64,000 nucleotides of DNA from Acheta domesticus (Eukaryota > Arthropoda > Insecta > Orthoptera > Gryllidae). Positions within the stretch are counted from its first letter, which is position 1. Every line of letters starts with the position of its first letter. The notes under the pieces were generated by a model, which was not told the DNA's origin, ran no database searches, and worked only from the letters and a program-made list of their open reading frames with translations. Positions 12,464-24,180 of the stretch are shown here, in pieces. A program made the position numbers and the translations under genes. The DNA lies in contig JAHLJT010000631.1 of assembly GCA_031308135.1 (NCBI GenBank), forward strand, positions 813,501 to 877,500, in the 5' to 3' direction.

Positions 12464-13463
12464 NNNNNNNNNNNNNNNNNNNNNNNNNNNNNNNNNNNNN
12501 NNNNNNNNNNNNNNNNNNNNNNNNNNNNNNNNNNNNNNNNNNNNNNNNNNNNNNNNNNNNNNNNNNNNNNNNNNNNNNNNNNNNNNNNNNNNNNNNNNNN
12601 NNNNNNNNNNNNNNNNNNNNNNNNNNNNNNNNNNNNNNNNNNNNNNNNNNNNNNNNNNNNNNNNNNNNNNNNNNNNNNNNNNNNNNNNNNNNNNNNNNNN
12701 NNNNNNNNNNNNNNNNNNNNNNNNNNNNNNNNNNNNNNNNNNNNNNNNNNNNNNNNNNNNNNNNNNNNNNNNNNNNNNNNNNNNNNNNNNNNNNNNNNNN
12801 NNNNNNNNNNNNNNNNNNNNNNNNNNNNNNNNNNNNNNNNNNNNNNNNNNNNNNNNNNNNNNNNNNNNNNNNNNNNNNNNNNNNNNNNNNNNNNNNNNNN
12901 NNNNNNNNNNNNNNNNNNNNNNNNNNNNNNNNNNNNNNNNNNNNNNNNNNNNNNNNNNNNNNNNNNNNNNNNNNNNNNNNNNNNNNNNNNNNNNNNNNNN
13001 NNNNNNNNNNNNNNNNNNNNNNNNNNNNNNNNNNNNNNNNNNNNNNNNNNNNNNNNNNNNNNNNNNNNNNNNNNNNNNNNNNNNNNNNNNNNNNNNNNNN
13101 NNNNNNNNNNNNNNNNNNNNNNNNNNNNNNNNNNNNNNNNNNNNNNNNNNNNNNNNNNNNNNNNNNNNNNNNNNNNNNNNNNNNNNNNNNNNNNNNNNNN
13201 NNNNNNNNNNNNNNNNNNNNNNNNNNNNNNNNNNNNNNNNNNNNNNNNNNNNNNNNNNNNNNNNNNNNNNNNNNNNNNNNNNNNNNNNNNNNNNNNNNNN
13301 NNNNNNNNNNNNNNNNNNNNNNNNNNNNNNNNNNNNNNNNNNNNNNNNNNNNNNNNNNNNNNNNNNNNNNNNNNNNNNNNNNNNNNNNNNNNNNNNNNNN
13401 NNNNNNNNNNNNNNNNNNNNNNNNNNNNNNNNNNNNNNNNNNNNNNNNNNNNNNNNNNNNNNN
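12464..13463. other. Assembly gap (1000 N)
   Basis: Exactly 1000 N, the usual placeholder for a gap of unknown size. Long ORFs crossing it are artefacts. Confidence 0.99.
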
Positions 13464-13800
13464 TTTTTAAGCGCGAAGGCTTGCGGAAGGAGAGCATTTG
13501 TGTTAAACAAATGTGCGTTTGTGCTTTGGTGGCCGTATATTTCGGGGAGACTTTAACTTCTTCCGCATTCTAATCTCGGGGTATTTGACAAATTTATTTG
13601 CATGAAATGCAAATATTTGTTTTCGGAAACGCAACGCTCCACTCCCGTACCTCCTGAAAGCAATGTGTTTGGTGTTTATTAACCTTGAGTTGACGTAAAC
13701 AGGGTGGCCACTTTCTGTAACACACGGAAAATCGAAAAACCTTGGACGTTCCCGTACTCTGGAAAAGTCCGGGGAAAATATCAGGAATTTGCAGAAGAAT

Positions 13801-14083
13801 ATAAAGCATTGAAGGCTTCCACGGCCGGAGTCAATATTCTTGATGTCTTCCGGGCTGATGGGCCGTGGTCCAATTGGCTTGGAACTGCCAAACGTTTCGC
13901 CCACGACTGCGGTGGGCATCTTCAGTGGCGAGGTCTCGGGCGACTGACGCCAGTAAGCCGCTGTCCCGGACACTTCGCCCGAGACCTCGCCACTGAAGAT
14001 GCCCACCGCAGTCGTGGGCGAAACGTTTGGCAGTTCCAAGCCAATTGGACCACGGCCCATCAGCCCGGAAGACATCAAGAATA
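13801..14083 (-). mobile_element. Palindromic Penelope-like retro-insertion with hammerhead-like motifs, copy 1
   Basis: The 12-base direct repeat TTGCAGAAGAAT flanks the insertion (13789-13800 and 14084-14095), a clear target duplication. Inside are two perfectly complementary arms, 13832-13942 and 13976-14086 (111 bp, overlapping the right target copy by three bases), around a 33-bp spacer. Read on the minus strand, the element ends with a tail at 13801-13832 (GACTCCGGCCGTGGAAGCCT...) that also occurs in the second copy. Each arm contains CTGAAGA, a stem-loop and GAAACGTT, the layout of the small hammerhead ribozymes known in Penelope-like elements. The Penelope assignment comes from that motif and the variable-length target duplication; no reverse transcriptase is present. 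A 191-codon minus-strand ORF here is only a read-through of the palindrome. Confidence 0.75.
13989..14031 (+). ncRNA. Hammerhead-ribozyme-like motif (element 1, right arm)
   Basis: The 5' stem I strand GCCA (13989-13992) is followed by the box CTGAAGA (13993-13999) and one extra T. Stem II is GCCCAC/GTGGGC (14001-14006 with 14014-14019) with a 7-base loop. The second core box is GAAAC (14020-14024), then the cleavage triplet GTT and the stem I partner TGGC (14028-14031). Stem III would be only AC/GT, as in hammerheads that work as dimers. The extra base between the first box and stem II departs from the standard core, so activity is uncertain. The mirror copy lies on the minus strand at 13887-13929. 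Confidence 0.5.
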
Positions 14084-14289
14084 TTGCAGAAGAATGTTAC
14101 AAGCTAGGGACCATTTTGAGAGGGTTATCAAACTAGATATTATTCTTCAAGATCATTAATTCAGCATTAAAAGAACAAATATGTTTTGCTCACATTCTAG
14201 TAGGTGAAAACAATATTGTTAATTTATACTTTGTCATGGTGAAATTAGAGAGTTGACAAATTAATATCAGAGTAGGTTTAATATTCTCT

Positions 14290-15440
14290 TTAAGTAGTAG
14301 GCAAGACTAATACTTGTATTCTTGGGTCGTTTCTGATCTGAAATAAAAACTTGATCGATTATTTAGAGCTAATAATGAAACTAATTATTGTACTGCGAGT
14401 CATATTAAATGTAAATAACTTAATAAATAACTTTTTGAGTGCTTTTACTATACACCCGAAATCTTATTTTTGTAACATGCTACATGCGGTCGAGTAAATC
14501 AAAATCCTTTGTCTGAGAAAGTATATAACAATGTAACGAACGCAAACGATTATAGAAAAGAAACTCTTCAGGCTATGTGCAAAATTTACTACGAGCTTGA
14601 ATTAGTGATTTACAAAAACAGAGACGATCACGAGTCAATTGAGTATGCATTTGCAAAATCAAGAGGAAAATTCAACTTATCTTTTTTCTGAAAATATTTA
14701 CTATTCATGCGGATAACGAACATGCACAATTGACTCGTGCAAGTGTAAATAACCACATCTGTTCTTTCGGGCGAAATCAAGTTTATTGGTTGTAATGAAG
14801 GTAGTATCTCTTTCGGTATTCCAAGTATTTTCAAAAGGTCGGTCATCTCTTACATTGACAGTTCTCTCAAACGTCATGACATGTGCAAGTAGTTCCGTGA
14901 AAACAGTGTAACAACACATTACATTTTCCTGAGAAACAAGATAGGTAAGAAATCAATGTTTACACCCGCACGATTGAATTTACCATTCACAGTTCATGGA
15001 GAACAATCCCCTATTCTTCCTTTGAATTTTTGTTTTCTTTCTTCCTGGTGATTTTACCAGCTTCAGCCATGCCGTGAACCTTATGCCGATTTCGACTATC
15101 CGCGCCGGGTACCTACTATGTTCATGGCGACACCCATTAACCTTTTACACTAGATTGAAGGCTTGCTTGCGGGCTCTCTCTTTCTTGCGGCCTTGCTTGC
15201 GGAACACATTTGCGGGCTCTTCGGTCTATGGTCAACAGACTCACAAGATCTTCCGTGACAACATACAGGGGCGGGATTTCGGTTCTTTTATTGGGGGGAC
15301 AAATTTGGGCGCTACTATAAATATCAAAATATTCGTTTACATGCTTTAAGTTAATTAATTGTGCTGCAATTATACACACTGCTTTCAATTTTGTTAATTA
15401 TTATTGAATGTTATTAATTATATTAGTTGCACACAGTGGT
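14290..15440. other. Intron stretch without recognised genes
   Basis: AT-rich sequence. It holds the second copy of the 10206-10290 repeat at 14643-14730, and short runs such as GCGGGCTCT repeated near 15170-15220. Nothing else is recognised. Confidence 0.5.
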
Positions 15441-16985
15441 GAGATTCCGCATTGTTACTTGAAAGGTCCGAACTGGTAATTCAACGATACATTTTTACTT
15501 TCCTGTATACGCACGTATACACGGAGTGATATACGTAGTATAGGGAAAGCTATGTAATGCTGCGCGAAAAAATGGCCAATTTTCGGCGGAAAAAAATTAA
15601 TTGCCGGGCCGTTAAAAGGAACTAGTGGTGCTACAGAATGCCACAGACTTTCCCGTATTATTTTTCTATTTCCTTGGGTCATCGCTAGCTATTCGGATTT
15701 GCCACATACTCTTTCTTGCCAGCTACCATCTGTCACCGCCAAAAGCACATTTTTTTGGATTTTCTTAATTTTTTCGGTTTCCTATTGGTAGAACGATAAT
15801 ATTAATTTTAGAATATTAAAGAACACAAAAACCTAGTCATAAATAGCAATTTTCTTTAAAAATTATGTGCCGTTTAAGAGAAAATGGCGTTTTAGCGCTA
15901 CCAAAATTGCGAAATTTGAAGCTCATTTTCACAGACAATTTTTGAGTTTTCAAAATACTTTATTTGAAGTTATTTGAAGCACTTACACTCACAAATATAA
16001 TGTTAACAAATTGCTGGTAATGTGCATATTAAAGATGTGAGAGATCTTTCAGAAAAATTACAATTATGTAATTTTTGAAAAAAAAAAAAAACTCAAATAA
16101 ACTTTACGCCATACTAAAGAGTGTAATTAGCACTATCCGTGACAAAAGTTTCAAGAAAAAATTTGCAGCCATATGTGAGAAAATGGCGTTTGAGCGTTTC
16201 TGAAAATGCGAAATTTTTAGCTTTCACAGAAAACGGTTGTGTTTTCGCGAAACTTTACTTAACATTATTCAAAGCACATATACATGTAAATATAATAATA
16301 TGAAAAAATCGCCGATAATGTAAATATTATCGACGTGAGAAACATGTGAAAAAATTTACATTTTTGTAATTTTTGGAAAAACCAACCTATAGAGCAGTAT
16401 GGCTTTTATGTCATTTGATAGAGTATATTTACCACTATCCCTACCAAAAGTTAAAAGAAAAAAAATTGTAGCCGTTTTTAAGAAAATCTGGTTTTTGTAA
16501 TTTTTTAAAAGTGCACATATTGCAGGCACGAAATTTATTGCAGGCACTAAAATTTTGAAAAACATTTACATGACCTTTATGAAAGAACTCAATATGCAGA
16601 ACAAATTTTACTTGAAGAAAAATCTCTATCTTCAATTTTGTAGTTGGAGAAAGACGCCGAAAACAATTCAAACTTTCACAATTTTCGAAAATTCAGAGTT
16701 ATTCGTGAGAATCGCACCTATGCCACGTTAATAAGTGTATTTTACTCTATTCATACAAAAAATATAAAGAAAAAAATTGGAGCCCTTTTTGATAAAATTT
16801 TGAAAATCCCGGGGGGGCTTCACATAAAGTACCTCCAAATTTTGAAGAATCGTTTTCAAAATCTCAAAGCTTCGACTAGAATCAGATCGACCGGGGAATA
16901 TCCATTTTGGAAGAAATCGTACGTATGGTTTAGGCGCTAGCAGTTTTCACAGACGGACAGACGGACGGAGTACAATATTATTTAT
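15440..16985 (+). repeat. Dispersed repeat family ending in ACGGACAGACGGACGGA, copy 1
   Basis: The long AT-rich repeat has landmark blocks CCACAGACTTTCCCGTATTA, TTCTTGCCAGCTACCATCTG, and a 3' part around TCAGATCGACCGGGGAATAT, ending in GACGGACAGACGGACGGA near 16970. Related sequence lies at 25455-25800 (5' part) and 47697-48085 (3' part). No coding frame or terminal structure identifies the class. Confidence 0.6.
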
Positions 16986-17763
16986 TGTGGTACAAAATTA
17001 GTAGACAAATAGAAGATAATAATTGGCTAGTTAGGTTTGAATTTGTGACTAGTGTGGGTGGCTTGGCAGGCACTTTTGTTTCATGCCACACGCAATTTTT
17101 TTCTGTTTTTCGATTGCATTATCTCCGTTGGGGGACCAGATAAATTTTTGAAACAATACTCCTGAAAGGTCACTATAGTAGCAAACCGCTGTATACATTT
17201 CAACTTCGAAGTGTGACTGCAAGGGGATTTAAAAAATTCGTCAATATGTGCAAAAAGTGTATCTTTTGCAACCGTTTTTTAATTGGTTATAGGTGAGTAC
17301 AAAATTTTTTATTTTGGTACAAAATTAGTACATAGTTCAGGCTAGTTAATTTTGAATTTCTGACGAGTGGGGGTTGCAGCTTGACGGAGGTCCGGCTCTT
17401 GCTGAGTCGGCAATGCCGACGGCCCTTTGCTCTCGACTAGTCGTTTTGATGAACCCTGATTTACAGTTTAGTACAAAAGGCGTTTAATAAAAGTAAATAT
17501 ATTCCATTTTAATAAACGAAAATATATTAAGCGAGAGAACAAATGGCCATCTTACAAGACGCCGTACTATTCAGCCTATTCACTATGTTCATGTGCACGA
17601 ATAAAGTTACAGGAAGTAAATCGATTCAAGCGAAAACAATGTTATCAGAATATTATCGGAAATATTATGTTGGTATTGTCTTGGCCCAATTCACGTTTCT
17701 TTCGAAAGAGAAATACACAAAAATAACTGACTTCGACCCACTTCTGGACAAAAACCTGTAATA

Positions 17764-17885
17764 TAAGCCGGTAGTTCTTAGCGATCTCGCACCGAAGGAT
17801 CGCGGGTTCGACTCCCGCCTTGGGCATGGTTGCATTTCTATTCGTCCTTTCACCCCCTATCATCACCATATCATTTCATCTTCAC
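17764..17885 (+). mobile_element. tRNA-derived SINE (family A), copy 1
   Basis: The RNA polymerase III B box GGTTCGACTCC (17808-17818) lies in a tRNA-like region (GATCTCGCACCGAAGGATCG). It is followed by a tRNA-unrelated tail ATTCGTCCTTTCACCCCCTA and CATCACCATATC. The same order, inverted, occurs at 41919-42067, with a fragment at 35333-35390. It lacks a foldable acceptor stem, so it is not a functional tRNA gene. Confidence 0.75.
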
Positions 17886-17889
17886 AGTT

Positions 17890-20000
17890 ACCAAAACGTC
17901 ACAGTTAACGAATAACAAAAAACAGACATGAAATTCCATGAAATCCCGCGGTCTAGTTATTAGAATCGAATAAAGATACATAATTATTAATGTCAAATTT
18001 TGTGTGACGGTACACTTAAACTTTACACATTAATATATTTTTTGACAAAACATATGTAAAAATTTTGCTTTCACTGTTTTGTTTGTGTTTCTGAATAAAA
18101 TAATTACATGAATGTAGCAATTTTTCACATGTTAAGTATAAAATTGAATATTGAAATTAAATTATTTGAGGAAAGTGACGATCAAATAATTTTCTTTACA
18201 AATAATGATCAGTGTTAAGTATTAGAATTAAATGATTGAAGTATTTGAATTGTAATTAAAATTTACAGTTTTAATGACATACAAATTGCTTGCATTGAAG
18301 TACATAAATATTAGCTACGCAATGTTAAATCGACGAGATAAAAACATTCGACATTCTGGAAAGTGGACAAAACTGTCAGTTTGCCGAACTTTACCATGCA
18401 CGAACTTTAACGATTCATAGCAATAACAAACCTTTTTTTAAATTATCTTAGTAAAAGTTGCTCTGTTGTCCAAAAAAGAACCAAAATACTTTTTTGTTAT
18501 AAAAACCTTTTTGTTATAATAATACAACCGATATTGGATTAAAACAACAGATTCCCATTTATAATAAGATAGAAGGGAAGTTATTATCAGTGGCCTAGCG
18601 TGATCATTTTTCCTGGGTAGGCTGCAAAGCAGATTAACGTATTATTTGACACTTCTCTGTCGTCATTAACGAAGAGATATTATTCTCTCGATTACCCAGG
18701 GGATACTAGAATAACGTGAGTCAATGGCCACCAAAGTTTGCTATTTTGCTATAACTTCTAGGAGAACAAAGTATCTATGAGATTGTCGTCTGGTAAAGTC
18801 ACATTTCCTTCAGTAAACAATAACACTTGTATTATTCATCAGCTATTGATTAAATTCTAATTTGAACTAAACGCGATGAACTAACATTAATTTCTCACCT
18901 GTCAGATACAAGAGCTGAAATCTTCTTACTTTCTTGATCTGGCTCGTTTCACTATAATAAAAGCTCGTGCGTTCGCCAGTACTGCAAGAACTCAAATGAG
19001 CTCTTATTCTTATGACGTCGCAGAGATGTCATCGTCACCTACACCGAAAGCCCTCTGACTGAGGACTAGGACAGTGGTCCGCATTCATGTTGGACAAACA
19101 TTTATTTCACAGCCCGCAAAAACAATTTAAAAATGAGAGAACCAAATGGGTGGACAACAGGCTTATTATAATTAACGATTGATTTATTTTGCTCTCTTTT
19201 GTCCCTGTCACTCACGGCTGTCGTTAAGACATTTTTAATTTTATTATTAATAATAGAGTATTTATTTTGGTCTATAAGAAAAATCCTAAGAATCAACTTT
19301 CCACGCCATTTACAAGACATTTCTCATCACAAGTGTGAATTAAACGAAATACGTGTGAATAGTACCGATTATAATGAATCGTACCGCAAGCCGCCCACTG
19401 TTTCCTGACACCTCTTTCAGCGCCTGTGAGGTTGGTCATTCCGATAAGCTGGGCTGATTTATGTGGGGTGTGTGTGTGTGTGTGAGTGAGTGTCGTGGCG
19501 TGAGAAAGCCCGCCACTGACCCCACTGATCTACAGTGCCGAAAGGACACGTACTGTGGATGCGTTGAGGGCTCCGAAAGAACAGAGACTTCGTTCTCTCT
19601 TTCGCGTAAGTTCGAAACTGAGTAGGAAGTACAAGATGTCAAACCTACCATGATTTTACGCATGAAACTGTTTAATTTTTAAGTAAATATCATTTAAAAG
19701 TAAAATATAATTGAAGGATGTGTTTTTTAATACGGGATATTCACAGTAACGCTGAACATTATCCCGCGCGTTTTATAATATTGAACTAAAGTTTGCCGAT
19801 TTATTTAAGCAGTATGGTATTATCTTAGCTTAATAAAATTATTATTCCCTTAATTATTATTAAAACTCTTCTGAAAATACAGAAAAAAATAAATCTTTTT
19901 TTACATAAACTTGAATGCAATGTCTAAATATATTTTTTTACATATGTCCCAACATTGGGGGGGCAGTTGCCCCCCTTGCCCCCCCGGAATCCCGCCTCTG
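17890..20000. other. Intron stretch without recognised genes
   Basis: AT-rich. Contains a short TG run (19463-19490) and an isolated hAT-like start, CAGTGGCCTAGCGTG, at 18588 with no matching right end found. Short ORFs are not convincing. Confidence 0.5.
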
Positions 20001-20127
20001 ACAACATACATACATGAAAGACAAGAGACAAAGAACCACGCCCACGGCGGGACTCAAACTCGCGACCCTTGAGTCCAAGACGCTGAATAGGCACACACTC
20101 TAGCCACCTCGGCCATCCAGTTCGGCC
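20001..20127 (-). mobile_element. tRNA-derived SINE (family B)
   Basis: On the minus strand it reads TGGCCGAGGTGGCTAGAG (A-box region), then GTCTTGGACTCAAGGGTCGC, a B-box-like GTTTGAGTCCCGCC and a CATGTATGTATG tail. This is the layout of a SINE derived from a Ser- or Leu-like tRNA. No intact tRNA fold is expected because the acceptor 3' strand is replaced by the tail. Confidence 0.7.
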
Positions 20128-20212
20128 CTATTCTTACGCTGAGTGTTGTTTTTGATTTTTAGGAATACGTCTCGTCATCTCGTGCTCTGCGGCACTTCCT
20201 GCAGCCTGTGGC

Positions 20213-20625
20213 CAGGTGCGAATGTAGAGACCCTGGCGCGGGGGTGGAGGAGTTGGGGGCGAGGGCAAGGGCGGGGGCGGGAGGGAGTGCGAGGGCGAGG
20301 GCGAGGGTGCGGCGAGGGCGGGAGCGGGGGCGGGGGTGAGGGCGTTGGCGCGGGCGTGGGCGAGGGCGAGGACGAGGGCGAGGGCATGAGCGTGGGCATG
20401 GGCGAGGATGTGGGCGAGGGCGAAGGCCGGGCGCGCGGGCGGAGACGAGATGGCGACAGGTGGTCGTTATTCGACTTATGAGATTGGCGGCTGCCGCCTC
20501 ATTGTGGCCTGCGGAAGTACTCCCGAGGCTGCTGCCGCCGCCTTCCGCCTCTGAACAGTGCGAGCGCCCTCCCACTCCGCCGCCCCCGTTACCACACCCG
20601 CGCAGTGTTTTAGCTCTCTGATCTT
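20213..20625. repeat. GC-rich (GGGCGA)n low-complexity block
   Basis: An imperfect GGGCGAGGGCGAGG-type run occupies about 20236-20440, followed by a CpG-rich stretch. The Arg/Gly and Pro/Arg ORFs on both strands follow from the hexamer and are not evidence of a protein. Confidence 0.75.
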
Positions 20626-20652
20626 CCTTGGCGCTCCTCGCCTTTTCCACCG

Positions 20653-20959
20653 GATTAGGTGGCTCAGGGCATCGATTGATGTTATTGCTGTGCCCTAGGC
20701 TTCGAGTCCAGACGGTGGCAGAATTTGTGACACTAGTTTAATTTAGCTAGGTCGAATTCAGCCGCTGCTCTGATCGGTAGGAGAATTCTAGCGGCCGGCT
20801 GCTCTGATCGGTAGTTTTCCGTCGTTTCCACGATCAACACCATGCGAATGACGGAGAAGTATCCTAACAAACGGGCCACGTAACGCGTGCGATCTTTCCT
20901 TCCTATTCCTTGTCCTACCTTACTAATAAAGACAATTTTTATTATTATTATTATTATTA
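20653..20959 (+). mobile_element. Long tRNA-derived SINE (family D), copy 1
   Basis: The copy begins GGTGGCTCAGGGCATCGATT and has a B-box-like CTTCGAGTCC. The body shows GGTCGAATTCAGCCGCTG, GAGAATTCTAGCGGCCGGCT and CCGATCAACACC-type segments. It ends near an ATT run. It aligns with copies at 27236-27760, 60283-61372 and 61856-62470. A segment of about 20 bp, CTGCTCTGATCGGTAG, is duplicated inside this copy. Confidence 0.75.
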
Positions 20960-20989
20960 TACCCTATCTCTTACAATCATTGAACTATC

Positions 20990-22685
20990 ACACACGAGGA
21001 AAGACCGGTCGGGAGCTTACAGTTTGTCACGGCTGTGCTTTCCCTCTTCGTTCTATTCACCTTGCCGCAACGTTCCTCTGGTTCGTATCGCACTATCTCC
21101 GTTTCTCCCTCGCCCGCCCCCTTCATGCGCTCCTCCAGCACCACTCCCGCTGCAAATTCGCATCCCTCACTCCATGTGATCATCCAACGAAATTCCGCTA
21201 TAAGGGCGCCACTCTCGTCCGTCACTCACCGTTTCTCCTCCGCTCCTTCTGGTTTCCTTGACCTTCCTCTCCTTAACACATACGCACCTCTCAAATTCTC
21301 CTCCGCGTTCGCCTTATCACAACATCACGCTCATGCCTTTGCACTGCCCACCTAGTTTGTCTGTGTCCTGACCCCCCCCCCTCGTTCATATTTCCTACCC
21401 CTTCCGGTACCACGCCCACTATTGCAGTCTCCTGGATACGTACGACGTGTCTGCGTTCTCTTAACTTTCTCTGCCGTTTCCTTTAAGTCAGCACTCGAAC
21501 AGTTACTCTCACCACTACTACGCCCACGAAGTCTACAGGAAGGAGATTCAACTTCGGTGTTGGAGGCATGCTGGGTGTTTGTAGGAAAAACGTCGTCTAT
21601 TACTTGAAAAGTAATGAAACAAAACTAGACGTCTTCCTACTTCAGCGACATCACGCGGTGGGTGAAGGAACTTACGAAGGCGCCGATCAGTTGCATAATG
21701 GCGCATGTTGGCCTGTTGGCGCTCGGCACTGCTGGGGCGGTCTTTGGGCGTTCCTCAATCTAAGACAATGGGATGGAAAAATGTAGTAACGATGCTGTAT
21801 TAAAAGAAGTAACGATGCTGTCGGCTGTAACCGACTTGGAACCGAATCGGGTTCATTGTTATCTTCATCTATAAAAAAGTTATAGAGGATTGTAAAGCAG
21901 TGAATTGCAGCTGTACTTGTGATATATTTATGTGAGAAATTTATAATAATTGATTTATTATTTATGATTATTATCATTATTTTCAAGAGCATGTCCCATT
22001 AATACTCGTAAATAAATATTGCTTCCCGCGGAAGCGCTTGTCTTTGCTGCCATTGGCTGAATTGAGAGGTTCCTTCGTGGTTCGTTCATTCGCCGCGTGA
22101 TGTCGCTGAAGCGCAAGAAGTCTAGTTTTATTTTTCAAGTAGCTGCCGACGTTTCCCTACCACCGGAGTTGAGTCTCCTTCCTGTAGACTTCGTGACCAA
22201 GCCTGTAGGCCGCAACCATCGCTGCCCCCAGCGTAGCGCGTCGAATCTCAACTGCAGCGGAACACCCCCACCCACGCCGCCGCCGCGAAGCTGCGAGTGG
22301 CGGCGAACGAGACGAGGAAGCGACGCAGAGCGGTGAAATGCGGAATGAGCGCCTGCTTCTGTTCCGACAGGGAATTGGATTTCTCTGTCATTTCGGTGCT
22401 TCTCAGTCGGCAGGGCGTGTTGCAGGAGAGGCGGGAAAATGACGTAGACTTTATTATGTCCTGCACTAGAGGTTAATGAAAGCAGCAGCGTAGCATTGAA
22501 TCCTGGGAAAAGATGCATGATGGTGGAAAACGTCCTCTCCGGCTGGGCTGAGAAGGAAAGTATACGTGTTGGTAGAAAATGCGTTTTGCGGAATAGTGAA
22601 AATGTTAAGAAAGTTAAATGATGCGACTTTTTGAGGTATTTAATTACCTTAATAGTGTTTACAAGGAACAACTTACTATTGATAT
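20990..22685. other. Intron stretch without recognised genes
   Basis: Pyrimidine-rich between 21040 and 21400, with a poly-C run near 21372. Short ORFs in both directions show no family motif. Nothing else recognised. Confidence 0.5.
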
Positions 22686-22815
22686 GGAATGTATCTCGCC
22701 GTACCTCGCCATCCAGCGGAAGAAGACCACCGCCTCTTCCTGAGGATAAAAACATGCACTGCACTTACGGGGCTAACGACCTTGGCAATTGATGCGCCCG
22801 GAATCACTAACAATT
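22686..22815 (+). mobile_element. SINE family D, 3' fragment
   Basis: Matches the 3' end of the long SINE: CACTTACGGGGCTAACGACC, TTGATGCGCCCGGAATCACT and the closing AACAATTAATCAA. Confidence 0.7.
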
Positions 22816-22954
22816 AATCAACCTAAACAATACACACAGAAGTTTACGTAGGATTTTTTATTTACTTTTTTTACGATATTCACTTTCACTTAAATTCTGT
22901 GTCGCTGGTTTCTTATAAATGGCACAATTCCATCTTTCCTGAGCGCCTTACATA

Positions 22955-23359
22955 AAGGGTCGTCCATAAATTACGTAACGCTAAAGGGGGAGCGAGGGAA
23001 ACTGAGGTATTGTTACGCTGCGTTACATAGGGGAAAGGGGTATTAGTTAAGTGATACGTAACATTGATATTTATATTTTTACATCTTTCAACAGTGGCTG
23101 AAATCATTAGTTTTTCGAGGCCTTTATCAAAACATAAAAATATTAACACATTAGTTAAAAAAACGTAAACTAAAGATATTAGTTGTAAATTGTTATAATA
23201 AATGGAAATATTTTTCAACTCTATTTTTAGAATTGTGAGATTTCGAAGCAGGTATTCAAAACTTATACGAAGAATTTTCCAGAATCTATATTGGCACTGG
23301 AGACTATGGTGATATTGAAAATACTCGTAATTTGCGATGCGTGAATTATGGACGGCCCC
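22955..23359. mobile_element. MITE with GGGTCGTCCATAAATTACGT ends and TA duplication
   Basis: The left end is AAGGGTCGTCCATAAATTAC and the right end reads GTGAATTATGGACGGCCCC. TA flanks both sides (22953-22954 and 23360-23361), as for Tc1/mariner-type insertions. At 405 bp it has no transposase; the ORF across it is chance. Confidence 0.75.
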
Positions 23360-23959
23360 TAGAGAGACTGCAAACATATGTACACTGTATTTCTTTTCTC
23401 CCATTGTATAATGCTGTCATTTGATGGCTGCAACCAGTTGCGTAAGTACAGTTTTCATTATGATACAGGTTCATGGCCAATCACAGAGAAGTTTACAAAC
23501 TAAGTACTTCATTAATCATCAAGAATCTTTATTGTAAATGTTTCGTTAGATTGTGTACATTTAAATTGAATTTAATATTATATTCCGCTTCTCAGTTTTA
23601 ATTTATTTTATTATTAGTAATTTTTTGTGGAGCATTATTTAACACAAAGTGGATAGTAATTTCACGTTGATCCTATTTGACTAGCGCAGGACTCCTCGCA
23701 GGCAGAGAGGTAACCACAGCCACCTGCGACAGCACGCGAGGATAGATTTAGGTAGCTAGGTGGCCTTGGCTGAATCAATTGCCACGAAACTATTGAATGT
23801 AAAAGTTTAATTTATAAAAGTCGTAGGAAAAGTACCGTATGAAATTCCATGTAATGAGTTAATACACCCTTGTGTTAACTCGCTCGTTCGTCGCTCGTAT
23901 CGTAATATCACACTCGTGTATTAATACCCATCATCGTTTCATAACGTACTATTTCCAGC

Positions 23960-24180
23960 GACTTGCGGGTGGGTGGGGGGCGGCACGCCGCCGGTGGCGC
24001 CGGCGGCGGAGCGAAGCCGCGCGACGGAGGCGTGGCGCCGCCGCGTCGCGTCGCGTCGCGTGGGGCGATCCCGCGCCGCGCGCTCCATTCCGCGAACGCC
24101 GCGCGGCGCCGCTCCGCGTCAGCGAGCGCGGGGCAGGTCTCCGCTTCACGGCGCGGGGCAGGTCCTTCCTACAGACCGTA
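23960..24180. promoter_or_regulatory. CpG island-like block
   Basis: Very CpG-dense sequence with GCCGCGTCGCGTCGCG-like short iterations, adjoining a copy of the ~305-bp repeat. Overlapping ORFs on both strands reflect composition. It may be regulatory or a repeat-associated GC block. Confidence 0.3.

Larger units (their letters stand above)
13700..14290. mobile_element. Degenerate repeat with CAGGGTGGCC terminus, host of an insertion
   Basis: The left end reads CAGGGTGGCCACTTTCTGTA, followed by GGAAAATC and GGGGAAAATATCAGGAATTT. Internal sequence near 14235-14280 (GAGAGTTGACAAATTAATAT) matches the element at 55010-55396, which keeps the opposite end GGCCACCCTG. This copy was later split by the palindromic element at 13801-14083; joining the two target-duplication copies restores a continuous repeat. 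Class undetermined, probably a DNA transposon derivative. Confidence 0.5.

Noticed and set aside
12262..13510. ORFs of 350-400 codons spanning 12262-13510 on both strands
   Set aside because: They consist almost wholly of the 1000-N gap.
13503..14078. A 191-codon minus-strand ORF
   Set aside because: It reads through both arms of the palindromic insertion, so the two halves are mirror products of the inverted repeat and not a protein.
17764..17830. A tRNA gene with a clear B box
   Set aside because: No acceptor stem can be formed and a SINE-specific tail follows; related copies exist elsewhere in the window.
18588..18605. A hAT-like terminus CAGTGGCCTAGCGTG
   Set aside because: No matching inverted end or 8-bp duplication could be found downstream.
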